From: Planctomycetota bacterium
Lineage (GTDB): Bacteria; Planctomycetota; Phycisphaerae; Tepidisphaerales; Tepidisphaeraceae
DNA: 43,464 nt
Direction: 5' to 3'
Assembly (NCBI GenBank): GCA_026693085.1
Contig: JAPLNB010000214.1
Span: 1-43,464 of the forward strand
Below are positions 16,147 through 23,629 of the stretch, in pieces. The translations under genes were made by a program, and so were the position numbers. The stretch's first letter is position 1; each line of letters begins with the position of its first letter. Below the pieces are notes generated by a model. The model saw only the letters and a list, made by a program, of their open reading frames with translations. It made no database searches and was not told the DNA's origin.

Positions 16147-16707
16147 TTACTTCGCGGCACCGGTAGTGCCAGTGACGGCCTTGCCGGGCTTGAGCTTGAC
16201 CACTTCGCCGACATACCGGATGCCCTTGCCTTTATAGGGCTCGGGCTTGCGCACCTTGCGCACTTCGGAGGCGAACATTCCGACGAGTTGCTTGTCGGGG
16301 CCGGAGACATTGATCCGGCCGCCTTCGGTTGTGACGGCCAGGCCCGCCGGGACCAAAACCGTGATCGGGTTGGCGAAACCAACTAAGAGGACCAGTTCTT
16401 TGCCACGCAGCTCAGCCTTGTAGCCGACCCCCTGAATCTCCAGGGACTTCTGGTAGCCCTGGGTCACCCCGATGATCATGTTGTTCAGCAAAGCCCTCGT
16501 CAGGCCGTGCAATGCCTTGCTCGGTTTCTCGTCATCGTGCCGAGTGACGACCAATTCCTTTTTGGCGTCATCGAGCTTCACGTCAACGGCGGGGTGGACC
16601 TTCAGCTCGAGTTTGCCCTTCGGTCCCTCGACCTTGACCAGGTGATCGCTGACCACGACCTTCGCGCCACTCAGGATGGGTACGGGTTTCTTGCCAATGC
16701 GACTCAT
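16147..16707 (-). CDS. rplF: Large ribosomal subunit protein uL6
   Basis: This 186-residue protein begins MSRIGKKPVPILSGAKV and has the duplicated uL6 fold: first half VKVEGPKGKLELKVHP, second half VLLVGFANPITVLVPAGL and RINVSGPDKQLVGMFASEVR. The signature RKPEPYKGKGIRYVGE is intact near the C-terminus. It binds the 23S rRNA near the sarcin-ricin loop and the factor site. The length is close to the usual 177-180, with a short Ala/Thr tail. It lies between rpsH and rplR as in other spc operons. Confidence 0.98.
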   Translation of the reverse strand: MSRIGKKPVPILSGAKVVVSDHLVKVEGPKGKLELKVHPAVDVKLDDAKKELVVTRHDDEKPSKALHGLTRALLNNMIIGVTQGYQKSLEIQGVGYKAELRGKELVLLVGFANPITVLVPAGLAVTTEGGRINVSGPDKQLVGMFASEVRKVRKPEPYKGKGIRYVGEVVKLKPGKAVTGTTGAAK

Positions 16708-16718
16708 AAGTCACCTAT

Positions 16719-16751
16719 CAGTTGCCAGTCGCCGGTTGCCAGCAACCAGCG
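16719..16751. repeat. Heptad repeat with hairpin, rpsH-rplF gap
   Basis: CAGTTGC CAGTCGC CGGTTGC CAG has a 7-bp period. GGTTG pairs with CAACC across CCAG, and the flanking CGC/GCG extends the stem. The gap is only about 50 bp and is almost wholly repeat. Confidence 0.7.
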
Positions 16752-16759
16752 ACCTCTTC

Positions 16760-17161
16760 TTAGCTCACGGTGCACAGCAGTTCGCCGCCGACGTTGGCCT
16801 CACGGGCCCTACGGTCGCTCATGACGCCCTTGCTAGTGCTGACCACGCTGATGCCGATGCCGGCAAGCACCCGCGGGATATCGCCGACCTTCTTGTACAG
16901 CCGGCGTCCGGGCTTGCTCTGGCGGTCGAGCGCGTGAATCACACGCTCGCCATTGTTCGCGTATTTCAGCTTGACGCGGATCTGCTTCTGCTCGGTGCCG
17001 TCATCAATGACATCGAACTCATCGATGAAGCCTTCGTCCTTGAGCACCTGTGCAATACCGACGCAAATCTTGCTGTTGCGCACAAGCACAAGGCGACGGC
17101 CCACCCGGTTGGCGTTCCGGATCCGTGTCAGCATGTCCGCGATGGGATCTTGATTGTTCAT
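16760..17161 (-). CDS. rpsH: Small ribosomal subunit protein uS8
   Basis: MNNQDPIADMLTRIRNANRV is the standard uS8 beginning, so ATG 17161 is chosen over an upstream in-frame codon at 17197. The centre reads IRVKLKYANNGERVIHALDR and the C-terminus GIGISVVSTSKGVMSDRRAR with EANVGGELLCTVS; the second helix-turn with the conserved STSKG is present. The length is 133 residues. In E. coli uS8 binds its own operon mRNA; whether that control exists here is unknown, and no S8-like site was recognised. Confidence 0.97.
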   Translation of the reverse strand: MNNQDPIADMLTRIRNANRVGRRLVLVRNSKICVGIAQVLKDEGFIDEFDVIDDGTEQKQIRVKLKYANNGERVIHALDRQSKPGRRLYKKVGDIPRVLAGIGISVVSTSKGVMSDRRAREANVGGELLCTVS

Positions 17162-17183
17162 CGCTGCTCTCGTCCTCATTTCC

Positions 17184-17252
17184 AGTGCCAAGTTCAAAGT
17201 TCAAAGTGCTGAGCCTGGGGCACAAAGCACTCAGCAGTGACCACTTGGCACA
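17184..17252. repeat. Heptad repeat hairpin, rpsN-rpsH gap
   Basis: The period-7 series reads CAGTGCC AAGTTCA AAGTTCA AAGTGCT GAGCCTG GGGCACA AAGCACT CAGCAGT GACCACT TGGCACA. GTGCCAAG (17185-17192) pairs perfectly with CTTGGCAC (17244-17251), and GCTGAG pairs with CTCAGC inside it. Confidence 0.8.
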
Positions 17253-17257
17253 TTAAC

Positions 17258-17527
17258 TTACCAGCTTGCTTTCCTCAGTCCCGGGATTTGCCCGGCATTG
17301 GCCAGTTCCCGCAGCATGATGCGCGAGACCTTGAACTTGCGGAGCACGCCGTGGGCCCGCCCGGTGATCTCGCACCGCATGTGCGATCGCGTCGGGCTGG
17401 AATCGCGCGGAAGCTTGGCCAGCGCCGCAAAGTTCTTTTCCTTCTTGAGCTGCCGCCGAACCTCGGCATACTTCTTCACCATCGCCTCGCGCTTCTTCTG
17501 CTTGTTTTTCCAGGCCGTGGTTGCCAT
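17258..17527 (-). CDS. rpsN: Small ribosomal subunit protein uS14, zinc-free long form
   Basis: This 89-residue protein begins [20 protein letters not shown] and contains [20 protein letters not shown] and the C-terminal [19 protein letters not shown]. It lacks the paired CxxC motifs of the short zinc form and has the full length of the C-minus type. It sits in the 30S head and contacts the P-site tRNA side. It follows rplE with a 2-bp gap, consistent with translational coupling. Confidence 0.97.
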   Translation of the reverse strand: MATTAWKNKQKKREAMVKKYAEVRRQLKKEKNFAALAKLPRDSSPTRSHMRCEITGRAHGVLRKFKVSRIMLRELANAGQIPGLRKASW

Positions 17528-17529
17528 AG

Positions 17530-18243
17530 TTAGCTATCCTGCTTGGAGGTGTCGCGGAACGGAATGCCGAACAGCCGGAGCAATTCGCGGCCGTGCTCGG
17601 CATTCGCAGCCGTCGTCACCATCGTGATGTTCATGCCCTGCTGGAACGTGACCTCGGAGGCGTTGACCTCGGGAAAAACCGTCTGTTCGGTAAACCCGAA
17701 GTTGAAGTTGCCTCCGTTGTCAAACCCGTTGGGATCCAGTCCCCGGAAGTCCTTGACACGGGGGATGGCCATGGCGATCAAGCGATCGAGGAACTCGTAC
17801 ATCCGAGCGCCCCGAAGCGTCACCTTCAGGCCCGTCTCCATCCCCTCGCGAACCTTGAAGTTCGCAACGCTCTTTTTCGCCTTGCACCGAACGGGCTTCT
17901 GACCGGCAATCACGGACAGTTCCTTCTCCGCCTGCTCGATCTTGCCTTTTTCGCCCGCGGTCACCGCCTTGCCCAGGCCCATCGAAATAACGATCTTCTC
18001 CATACGCGGGATCGCCAAGGCATTCTTGTACCCGAACTTCTGCGCCAGCGCCGGGGCGATCTCCTTCTTGTATCGCTCGTATAGCCGTGGCGGCGGAGCC
18101 GGCTGCTGCGGCTCTTCCGGAGCGGCAACCTGCGCCTCGGCCGCTGTGCCCTTCGGCTTCCTGCCCTTCTTCTCGCCCTTCTCGCCGCCCTGCTTAAGCT
18201 GCTTGCCGGGCTTTCCCTTTTTTTCCTTTTCCTGTTCAGCCAT
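17530..18243 (-). CDS. rplE: Large ribosomal subunit protein uL5 with N-terminal extension
   Basis: The uL5 core begins near residue 53 ([20 protein letters not shown]) and includes [53 protein letters not shown] and [13 protein letters not shown]. The total is 237 residues against about 179 in E. coli. The extra is an N-terminal Lys/Gly/Glu block ([20 protein letters not shown]) followed by Ala/Pro/Gln. The ATG at 18243 is the only start that keeps this block; an internal start is not obvious, because no Met lies between it and the core. uL5 carries 5S rRNA in the central protuberance. Confidence 0.96.
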   Translation of the reverse strand: MAEQEKEKKGKPGKQLKQGGEKGEKKGRKPKGTAAEAQVAAPEEPQQPAPPPRLYERYKKEIAPALAQKFGYKNALAIPRMEKIVISMGLGKAVTAGEKGKIEQAEKELSVIAGQKPVRCKAKKSVANFKVREGMETGLKVTLRGARMYEFLDRLIAMAIPRVKDFRGLDPNGFDNGGNFNFGFTEQTVFPEVNASEVTFQQGMNITMVTTAANAEHGRELLRLFGIPFRDTSKQDS

Positions 18244-18278
18244 GACTGTCTCTCTGTTCTACCTAGGGGGCACTTGGT

Positions 18279-18608
18279 TCACTGCTTGCCGATCCGTCCC
18301 AGATCCGTGCCGCTCTTGACCGCGACCCGGTGCTTCTGGCCGTCTCGGACCTCGACCTTCACGCGGGTGCCTTTTCCAGTCGCCGGGTCGAGCGGCATCA
18401 CGTTGCTCATGTGGATGGGAGCATCCTTCTGAATGCGTCCGCCCTGCGGGCTGCGCTGGGACGGCCGTACATGCTTCCACACCCGGTTGATTCCCTCGAT
18501 GACCACGCGGTCCTTGGCCGTCAGGACCCGCAAAACACGCCCGGTCTTGCCCTTATCGCGCCCCGCGATGATGACCACCGTGTCGCCGGTTCTAATGTGT
18601 CGTGCCAT
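18279..18608 (-). CDS. rplX: Large ribosomal subunit protein uL24
   Basis: This 109-residue protein has the KOW motif near its N-terminus: RTGDTVVIIAGRDKGKTGRV. It continues VVIEGINRVWKHVRPSQRSP and QKDAPIHMSNVMPLDPATGK, all normal for uL24. It is an early assembly initiator that binds the 5' end of 23S rRNA. The ATG at 18608 directly abuts the heptad repeat region, leaving no obvious strong ribosome site. Confidence 0.97.
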   Translation of the reverse strand: MARHIRTGDTVVIIAGRDKGKTGRVLRVLTAKDRVVIEGINRVWKHVRPSQRSPQGGRIQKDAPIHMSNVMPLDPATGKGTRVKVEVRDGQKHRVAVKSGTDLGRIGKQ

Positions 18609-18610
18609 GT

Positions 18611-18687
18611 CAGTTGCCAGTTGTTAGTTGCCAGTCGCCAGTCTTCCGTTGCCGGCTGCCTCGATGGCAACGGGTAACTGGCAACTC
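18611..18687. repeat. Heptad repeat hairpin, rplN-rplX gap
   Basis: The left array is CAGTTGC CAGTTGT TAGTTGC CAGTCGC CAGTCTT CCGTTGC; the right is GGCAACG GGTAACT GGCAACT. CCGTTGCC (18646-18653) pairs perfectly with GGCAACGG (18666-18673) across a 12-nt loop. It covers nearly the whole gap. Confidence 0.8.
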
Positions 18688-18691
18688 TTTC

Positions 18692-19078
18692 TCAAACCAC
18701 TTCGCTTGCCAGCGAGACGATCTTCATGAAGTTCTTGTCACGCAGCTCCCGGGCGACAGCCCCGAAGATGCGCGTGCCCCGCGGGTTGTTGTCCTTGTCG
18801 ATCACAACCGCCGCGTTCCGGTCGAATCGAACATAACTGCCGTCGATACGCCGCGTCGGGTGCCTCGTCCGCACCACAACGCAACGGATAATCTCGCCCT
18901 TCTTCACGTCGCCCGCGGGGATCGCCTTCTTCACGGCGCAAATGATCACGTCGCCGATGTGCGCTACCCTGCGCTTGAACTTGCCCTTGCTGCTGCTGCC
19001 GCGAAGCACTTTGATACACATCGCCTGCTTGGCGCCGGTGTTGTCGGCGATGTCCAAATATGTCTGCTGCTGGATCAT
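18692..19078 (-). CDS. rplN: Large ribosomal subunit protein uL14
   Basis: This 128-residue protein reads [20 protein letters not shown], then [20 protein letters not shown], then [20 protein letters not shown] and [20 protein letters not shown], the full uL14 signature. It is slightly longer than the usual 122 because of a small insertion around [10 protein letters not shown]. It binds 23S rRNA and forms an inter-subunit bridge. It follows rpsQ as in other bacteria. Confidence 0.98.
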   Translation of the reverse strand: MIQQQTYLDIADNTGAKQAMCIKVLRGSSSKGKFKRRVAHIGDVIICAVKKAIPAGDVKKGEIIRCVVVRTRHPTRRIDGSYVRFDRNAAVVIDKDNNPRGTRIFGAVARELRDKNFMKIVSLASEVV

Positions 19079-19091
19079 GACCTACTCCGTC

Positions 19092-19168
19092 ATTTTCGAT
19101 TTTTGAACTCCGATTTTCGTTTGCACCCGATGCACGAACCGAAAACCGCTACCTCAAAAACTGAAAAC
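19092..19168. repeat. Heptad repeat hairpin, rpsQ-rplN gap
   Basis: The left array is TTTTCGA TTTTTGA ACTCCGA TTTTCGT; the right reads CGAACCGAAAACCG and then CTCAAAAACTGAAAAC. TTTTTGA is complementary to TCAAAAA, and the inner parts pair with interruptions. The right arm ends at the rpsQ stop codon. The theme is T/A-rich, unlike most neighbours. Confidence 0.65.
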
Positions 19169-19506
19169 TACCTTTCTTCCGGGGCCTTGCCCGTCATCAC
19201 TTCTTCCGCCGAAACCTGCACCGCCCGCTCCGGCGCCTTTTCGATGATCCGGATCAGCCGGTGGTGCTTGTTCTTGCTCAGCGGCCTGCACTCGGCGATT
19301 TCAACCTTGTCGCCTTCCTTCGCTTCGTTCTTCTCATCGTGCACCGCCAGAATCGTACGCCGCTTCAGGATCTTCCCGTACTTCGGATGCCTCATCTGGT
19401 ACGCCACCAGCACCCGGATGGTCTTCGCGGCCTTGTCCGATGCCACCACCCCGACCAGGGTCGTGATCGCGGCACGCTGCTTCGTTGGTGTATTCGTCTC
19501 TGCCAT
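19168..19506 (-). CDS. rpsQ: Small ribosomal subunit protein uS17
   Basis: The core reads LVGVVASDKAAKTIRVLVAY, then QMRHPKYGKILKRRTILAVH, then EGDKVEIAECRPLSKNKHHR, all typical of uS17. The start is ATG 19506 (MAETNTPTKQRAA); a longer frame reaching 19596 runs back into rpmC and is rejected. At 112 residues it exceeds the usual 80-90, with both a short N-terminal Thr/Pro leader and a C-terminal extension (AVQVSAEEVMTGKAPEER). It is a primary 16S-binding protein of the 30S body. Confidence 0.96.
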   Translation of the reverse strand: MAETNTPTKQRAAITTLVGVVASDKAAKTIRVLVAYQMRHPKYGKILKRRTILAVHDEKNEAKEGDKVEIAECRPLSKNKHHRLIRIIEKAPERAVQVSAEEVMTGKAPEER

Positions 19507-19546
19507 ATCGTCCCAAGCCAGGCATTCCTGCCCGGCTTCCTCATAT

Positions 19547-19768
19547 TTAGACCTGCCGCGGCTCAGCCTTCTTGGCGGCGGCAAGCGTCCGCTCACGAAG
19601 AATCGTCTTCAACCGTGCAATGTCTCTGCGCGTCTTGCCGATCTGAGTCGGATCCTCAAGCTTCTCGGTCACCGCCTGCGTACGCAGATCGAACAGATGC
19701 TTCAGCTTGTCCTTCATCTCCGCCTCGATGGCGTCCGTCTCTTTGTCGCGAATCTCTTTGGTCTTCAT
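19547..19768 (-). CDS. rpmC: Large ribosomal subunit protein uL29
   Basis: This 73-residue helical protein contains MKTKEIRDKETDAIEAEM, LKHLFDLRTQAVTEKLEDP and GKTRRDIARLKTILRERT, matching the two-helix uL29 fold with the conserved RxxIARxKTxLRE end. It sits beside the tunnel exit and forms part of the docking site for SRP and trigger factor. It lies between rplP and rpsQ as expected. Confidence 0.95.
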   Translation of the reverse strand: MKTKEIRDKETDAIEAEMKDKLKHLFDLRTQAVTEKLEDPTQIGKTRRDIARLKTILRERTLAAAKKAEPRQV

Positions 19769-19792
19769 GGTTCCGTCCTGCTGAGCACTGAG

Positions 19793-20215
19793 TTACGCCA
19801 TGCTGCGATTCCGGGCCACGAACCGGCACTTGACCGGCATCTTGTGCGCCACCCGCGTCAACGCCCGCTTCGCCATCACCTCATCACACCCGGCGATCTC
19901 AAACATCATTGTGCCCGGCTTAACAATGGCAACCCAGTACTCGGGCTCGCCCTTTCCTTTGCCCATACGCGTTTCCAACGGTTTGCCGGAGACCGGCTTA
20001 TGCGGGAACAGCCGCATCCACACGCGGCCTTCACGGTGCAGCGAGTGGCTCACCGCCACGCGGCCCGCCTCAAGCTGCTTGGCCGAGATCCACGCCGACT
20101 CCAGAGACTGAAGCCCATAGTCGCCAAACGCCACGGTATTGCCGCGCGTCGCGTTGCCCTTTATCTTGCCACGCTGACTTTTGCGAAACTTCACCCGTTT
20201 GGGCATCATGGGCAT
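19793..20215 (-). CDS. rplP: Large ribosomal subunit protein uL16
   Basis: This protein has MPKRVKFRKSQRGKIKGNAT near its start, then YGLQSLESAWISAKQLEAGR, KPLETRMGKGKGEPEYWVAI and MPVKCRFVARNRSMA at the end. The length is 140 residues, close to normal. The first ATG (20215) has GAGGTG five bases upstream and is preferred over two further ATGs within four codons. uL16 contacts the A-site tRNA elbow and is needed late in 50S assembly. Confidence 0.97.
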   Translation of the reverse strand: MPMMPKRVKFRKSQRGKIKGNATRGNTVAFGDYGLQSLESAWISAKQLEAGRVAVSHSLHREGRVWMRLFPHKPVSGKPLETRMGKGKGEPEYWVAIVKPGTMMFEIAGCDEVMAKRALTRVAHKMPVKCRFVARNRSMA

Positions 20216-20231
20216 AAAGCACCTCAGTCAC

Positions 20232-20309
20232 TGCTTGATCTTGACTCCTGGACTTTCGATTCACCGCCACATCCAACCGGCAAACATCCCAAATCGAGAA
20301 TCGAAAATC
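20232..20309. repeat. Heptad-like repeat hairpin, rpsC-rplP gap
   Basis: The left arm includes GACTTTCGATTC; the right arm AATCGAG AATCGAA AATCC has a 7-bp period. TTTCGATTC (20254-20262) pairs perfectly with GAATCGAAA (20298-20306). The theme resembles the secY-map gap. Confidence 0.7.
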
Positions 20310-20312
20310 CCT

Positions 20313-21011
20313 TTACCTTCTGCCGCGGCGAACCGGGCCGCCGGGTCGCACATCCGTCTCCAGAACCTCTTCGCCGTACATCCCGCGGAAAATCCAGCAC
20401 TTGACCCCGATCGTGCCATAGTTCGTGAAGGCGATCGCGTACCCATAATCCACGTTCGCCTGCAGCGTCGTCAACGGGATTGACCCGACCACTGCCTGCT
20501 CGCTACGGGCGATTTCCGCGCCCCCCAGCCGCCCGCTCACCACGATCTTGATGCCCTTCGCGCCGGCCTGCATCGTCGCGTCCATCCGCTGCTTCAGCAC
20601 CCGGCGGAAGCTGGCGCGCTTCTTCAACTGCTCGGCGATCGCCTCCCCGACGAGCTGGGCGTTCAGATCGGGATTCTTGATCTCGATGATCGTCAGCGGA
20701 CCGACCTTGCGCTTGATCAGGTCTTCCAACTCCTCGCGAAGCCTGTCCACCTCTGCGCCCTTCGGGCCGATCACCAACCCCGGGCGGGCCGTCCTCAGCG
20801 TGATTCTGACCTCTTCCCTCGTCCGCTCGATGAGGATCTCGCTCACCGCCGCAAACGGAGGCTTGCGGTTGAGCTTGCGGTCGATGTACCGCCGGATCCG
20901 GAAATCCTCGACAAGGAATTCGCCGTACGCGAACTTCTGGGCATACCACCTGGACTTCCAGTCCTCAGTGATCCCGACGCGGAAACCAAGGGGATTTACC
21001 TTTTGACCCAT
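20313..21011 (-). CDS. rpsC: Small ribosomal subunit protein uS3
   Basis: MGQKVNPLGFRVGITEDWKS is the universal uS3 start, so ATG 21011 is chosen over an upstream in-frame codon. The KH domain shows RTARPGLVIGPKGAEVDRLR (the GxxG loop is GPKG). The C-terminal domain contains KQRMDATMQAGAKGIKIVVS, GRLGGAEIARSE and GTIGVKCWIFRGMYGEE. At 232 residues it is normal in length, with a short Gly/Arg tail. uS3 forms part of the mRNA entry channel and helicase centre of the 30S subunit. Confidence 0.98.
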   Translation of the reverse strand: MGQKVNPLGFRVGITEDWKSRWYAQKFAYGEFLVEDFRIRRYIDRKLNRKPPFAAVSEILIERTREEVRITLRTARPGLVIGPKGAEVDRLREELEDLIKRKVGPLTIIEIKNPDLNAQLVGEAIAEQLKKRASFRRVLKQRMDATMQAGAKGIKIVVSGRLGGAEIARSEQAVVGSIPLTTLQANVDYGYAIAFTNYGTIGVKCWIFRGMYGEEVLETDVRPGGPVRRGRR

Positions 21012-21044
21012 GTGTGCATACCTCTTCGTGATTCTCAATCCCGT

Positions 21045-21377
21045 TTACTGCCGCTCATCGAGAGCCACCACCAAATGGCTGGTCTTCTTCTGAATGGCGT
21101 ACGCTTTGCCACGATCCTTCGGCTGAAACCGCTTGATGATCGGACCGGGGTCGACCCAGCACTCCTTCACATACAACGCGTCGCCATCCGCTTCCTGCTC
21201 GGTGGCATTGGCCATCGCAGACCGAACCACCTTGTGGATCATGACGGCCGCCCGCCTCTTGCTGAAGCCCAGGATCGTCAGCGCATCGTTCACATTGCGC
21301 CCGCGGATCATGTCCATCACCAGCCTCGCCTTCCGCGGCGCGATGCGGGCAAACCGATGTTTCGATAGAAAAGCCAT
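21045..21377 (-). CDS. rplV: Large ribosomal subunit protein uL22
   Basis: The protein reads RFARIAPRKARLVMDMIRGR, then KRRAAVMIHKVVRSAMANAT, then a beta-hairpin region (ADGDALYVKECWVDPGPIIK) that lines the exit tunnel. The end is more divergent (GKAYAIQKKTSHLVVALDER) but keeps the tunnel-hairpin topology. ATG 21377 has GAGGTGA six bases upstream and is favoured over ATG 21386. The length is about 110 residues. It lies between rpsS and rpsC as usual. Confidence 0.96.
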   Translation of the reverse strand: MAFLSKHRFARIAPRKARLVMDMIRGRNVNDALTILGFSKRRAAVMIHKVVRSAMANATEQEADGDALYVKECWVDPGPIIKRFQPKDRGKAYAIQKKTSHLVVALDERQ

Positions 21378-21393
21378 TGTCGTCACCTCATCA

Positions 21394-21696
21394 TCACTTC
21401 GCCGGCGCCGGTGCGGGCGAGCCTTCGACCGACTTCTTCACACCGCCGTGCCCGCGGAAAACGCGGGTCGGGGAAAACTCGCCCAGCTTGTGCCCGACCA
21501 TGTCTTCCTGCACAAAAACCTTCAAGAACTTGTTGCCGTTGTGGACCTCAAACGTATGGCCCACAAACTCCGGAATGATCGTGCAGGCCCTGGCCCAGGT
21601 CCTGATCGGCTGCTTCGTGCGATTCTCGTTGAGCTTCACCACCTTACGGTAGAGCTTCTCATTGACGAAAGGCCCTTTTTTGGAACTTCTGCTCAT
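21394..21696 (-). CDS. rpsS: Small ribosomal subunit protein uS19
   Basis: This 100-residue protein has [19 protein letters not shown], then [40 protein letters not shown] and [17 protein letters not shown], the full uS19 pattern, plus a short Ala/Pro end. It binds the 30S head together with uS13. The upstream gap to rplB carries a heptad hairpin. Confidence 0.98.
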   Translation of the reverse strand: MSRSSKKGPFVNEKLYRKVVKLNENRTKQPIRTWARACTIIPEFVGHTFEVHNGNKFLKVFVQEDMVGHKLGEFSPTRVFRGHGGVKKSVEGSPAPAPAK

Positions 21697-21702
21697 GACT
21701 CA

Positions 21703-21768
21703 CCAGTTGATAGTTGATGGTTGATAGTCGGTAGCTGCGATCAACTACCAACTATTAACTACCAACTT
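21703..21768. repeat. Heptad repeat hairpin, rplB-rpsS gap
   Basis: The left array is AGTTGAT AGTTGAT GGTTGAT AGTCGGT AG; the right is ACTACCA ACTATTA ACTACCA ACT. GTTGATAGTCGGTAG and CTACCAACTATTAAC are complementary at 13 of 15 positions across a short loop. The gap is essentially all repeat. Confidence 0.8.
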
Positions 21769-21771
21769 CCT

Positions 21772-22638
21772 TTAATTATTCACCGTCTGCGGGCGCTGCT
21801 GATGCGTGCCGAACTTCCGACGCCGAAGGATCAGCTTCTCGCTGTTCTTCCGCGGGCTGCGGGTAATCCCGCCCTTGGCCAAAACGCCGGTCTTGCTGCA
21901 CGGATGCCGACCCCCGTTGGCTCGGCCTTCGCCGCCGCCCATCGGATGGTCGATCGGGTTCATCGCCTTCGCTCGGGTGTGCGGGCGGATGCCCATGTGC
22001 CGGCTGCGACCCGCCTTGCCGATGCTCACGTTGATCCAATCCAGGTTGCCAATCTGCCTGATCGTCGCGCGGCACTCGCTCCGCACTCGACGCATCTCGC
22101 CAGACGGCAGAATGATCACCGACCATTCCCCTTCCTTGGCACCCAGTCGAGCCACGCCGCCCGCCGAGCGAACCAGCTTCCCGCCCTGCCCGGCGTTCAT
22201 CTCGATGTTGTGGATTTCAAGGCCGGCCGGGATATTCACCAGCGGCATGCAGTTTCCCAGGTCCGGCGGAGCCGTCGGACCGCTCCGCACAGTCATGCCC
22301 ACCTGAATGCCCTTGGGCGCCAGAATATACGACTTCGTCCCATCCTCGTACTTGATCAACGCAATGAAACAGCTCCGATTCGGGTCGTACTCGATCGATT
22401 CCACTTTCGCCGGAACATTGTCCTTGAGACGCTTGAAGTCGATGATGCGGTACATCTTCTTGTTGCCGCCGCCACGATGCTTCGCGGTGATCACGCCGTG
22501 GTGGTTCCGCCCGTTCGCTCGCGTCTGCGGGGTCAGCAGAGACTTCTCCGGCGTGAACTTCGTCAGCTCGGCCTTGTAGTCCACCACGCTGCCGGCTCTG
22601 CGGCCGGGCGACGTCGGGTTGTAATATTTGATCGCCAT
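21772..22638 (-). CDS. rplB: Large ribosomal subunit protein uL2
   Basis: This 288-residue protein begins MAIKYYNPTSPGRRAGSVVD and contains NGRNHHGVITAKHRGGGNKK, NMPLVNIP-type sequence as NCMPLVNIPAGLEIHNIEMN, and ATIRQIGNLDWINVSIGKAG. The invariant histidine region near the C-terminus reads RAKAMNPIDHPMGGGEGRAN, and the basic tail is RSPRKNSEKLILRRRK. uL2 is essential for peptidyl-transferase assembly. The length is close to the normal 275, with a short extra C-terminal segment. Confidence 0.98.
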   Translation of the reverse strand: MAIKYYNPTSPGRRAGSVVDYKAELTKFTPEKSLLTPQTRANGRNHHGVITAKHRGGGNKKMYRIIDFKRLKDNVPAKVESIEYDPNRSCFIALIKYEDGTKSYILAPKGIQVGMTVRSGPTAPPDLGNCMPLVNIPAGLEIHNIEMNAGQGGKLVRSAGGVARLGAKEGEWSVIILPSGEMRRVRSECRATIRQIGNLDWINVSIGKAGRSRHMGIRPHTRAKAMNPIDHPMGGGEGRANGGRHPCSKTGVLAKGGITRSPRKNSEKLILRRRKFGTHQQRPQTVNN

Positions 22639-22657
22639 GACCTACCTCAATTTCAAT

Positions 22658-22936
22658 CTAGAACAAATCGATGCGGGAATTCTCGTCCAGCACCACCACC
22701 GCCCGCTTCCAGCCGCTGGTCTTGGTCTCCTTGTATCGCGTACGCCGAGGCTTGCCCTTGCGGTTCATCGTGCGGACTTCTAGCACCTTCACGGAATAGA
22801 TCTGCTCCACCGCCTGCTTGATCTGCCTCTTGTTGGCCTTCTGATGGACATGGAAAGCGTAGGCGTTGAGCGAAGTCTGCTGGTGCGTGCTCTTCTCGGT
22901 GACCAGGGGCTTGATGATGACGTTTGTATTATCCAT
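22658..22936 (-). CDS. rplW: Large ribosomal subunit protein uL23
   Basis: This 92-residue protein reads NVIIKPLVTEKSTHQQTSLN, then VHQKANKRQIKQAVEQIYSV, then VLEVRTMNRKGKPRRTRYKE and WKRAVVVLDENSRIDLF. The pattern is typical of uL23, which forms the trigger factor and SRP docking site at the tunnel exit. Spacing to rplD is 10 bp and to rplB 19 bp, so the three genes should be translated from one message. Confidence 0.98.
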   Translation of the reverse strand: MDNTNVIIKPLVTEKSTHQQTSLNAYAFHVHQKANKRQIKQAVEQIYSVKVLEVRTMNRKGKPRRTRYKETKTSGWKRAVVVLDENSRIDLF

Positions 22937-22946
22937 GGCTTCCTCG

Positions 22947-23561
22947 TTACGCCAGAATCTGCTCCAATCCAGCCTTGGTCAACAGCAGCGTCCGGTTCTG
23001 CAAAATGTCCCAGGCGTTGAGCTGAGCGACGGTCGTCAGACGAGCCTGGGACAGGTTCCGGGCGGAGCGTTCAATGAGTTCATCATGCTGGGGCAACGCC
23101 AAAAGACACCTGCGGTCGATGCCCAGCGCCTTAAGAATGCCGGCAACCACCCTGGTCTTCGGCTGCTCGAGCTTGATCTCGTCCAGAACGCGAACCTCGT
23201 TGCTCTGAAGCTTCGACAAAATCGCGCTGTTTCTCGCCAGCCGACGCGCCTTCTTGGGCATGGCCAATCGCCAGTCTTTCGGACGCTTCTGCTTGGCATG
23301 GCCGCCGCCCTTCTTGATCGGGTTGCGGATGCCGCCGGTGCGGGCATTGCCCGTGCCCTTTTGCCGGAACACCTTCCGCGTGGAGCCTGCGACCTCCCCG
23401 CGGGCCAGCGTCCGAACCGTCCCCTGACGCTTATTCGCGTGGTACATCACCAACGCCTGCTTAAGCAGAGCCAGCCGAACCTCGCCACCAAGCTTGGCCT
23501 CGTCGATCTGGAACTTCTCGACTTCATGGCCGGCCTGGTTGTAAATCGGAATCTCGATCAT
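22947..23561 (-). CDS. rplD: Large ribosomal subunit protein uL4
   Basis: This 204-residue protein has the tunnel-lining loop RQGTVRTLARGEVAGSTRKV followed by FRQKGTGNARTGGIRNPIKK and GGGHAKQKRPKDWRLAMPKK. The globular part follows (LARNSAILSKLQSNEVRVLD). In E. coli uL4 represses its own S10 operon through the leader; here the gap upstream of rplC has several hairpins that could serve such a role, but no specific similarity was established. It begins downstream of a heptad hairpin. Confidence 0.97.
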   Translation of the reverse strand: MIEIPIYNQAGHEVEKFQIDEAKLGGEVRLALLKQALVMYHANKRQGTVRTLARGEVAGSTRKVFRQKGTGNARTGGIRNPIKKGGGHAKQKRPKDWRLAMPKKARRLARNSAILSKLQSNEVRVLDEIKLEQPKTRVVAGILKALGIDRRCLLALPQHDELIERSARNLSQARLTTVAQLNAWDILQNRTLLLTKAGLEQILA

Positions 23562-23564
23562 GAT

Positions 23565-23625
23565 CGTTGTCCGTTGTTCGTTGTCCGTCGTCCGTCGCCA
23601 GTCTTAACGACTGGCCACCGACCAA
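23565..23625. repeat. Heptad repeat hairpin, rplC-rplD gap
   Basis: The left array is GTTGTCC GTTGTTC GTTGTCC GTCGTCC GTCGCCA GTC; the right reads GACTGGC CACCGAC CAACCGAC. GCCAGTC (23597-23603) pairs perfectly with GACTGGC (23609-23615) across TTAAC, and partial pairing continues outward. Confidence 0.8.
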
Positions 23626-23629
23626 CCGA

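Noticed and set aside
18602-20404. 600-codon plus-strand frame over rplN-rpsC
   Set aside because: Antisense to five unmistakable ribosomal protein genes; an artefact of GC-rich codon use.
9381-23625. CRISPR array or IS remnants as the source of the intergenic repeats
   Set aside because: Units are 7 bp, degenerate, without spacers or conserved 25-40 bp repeats, and no cas or transposase genes are nearby.
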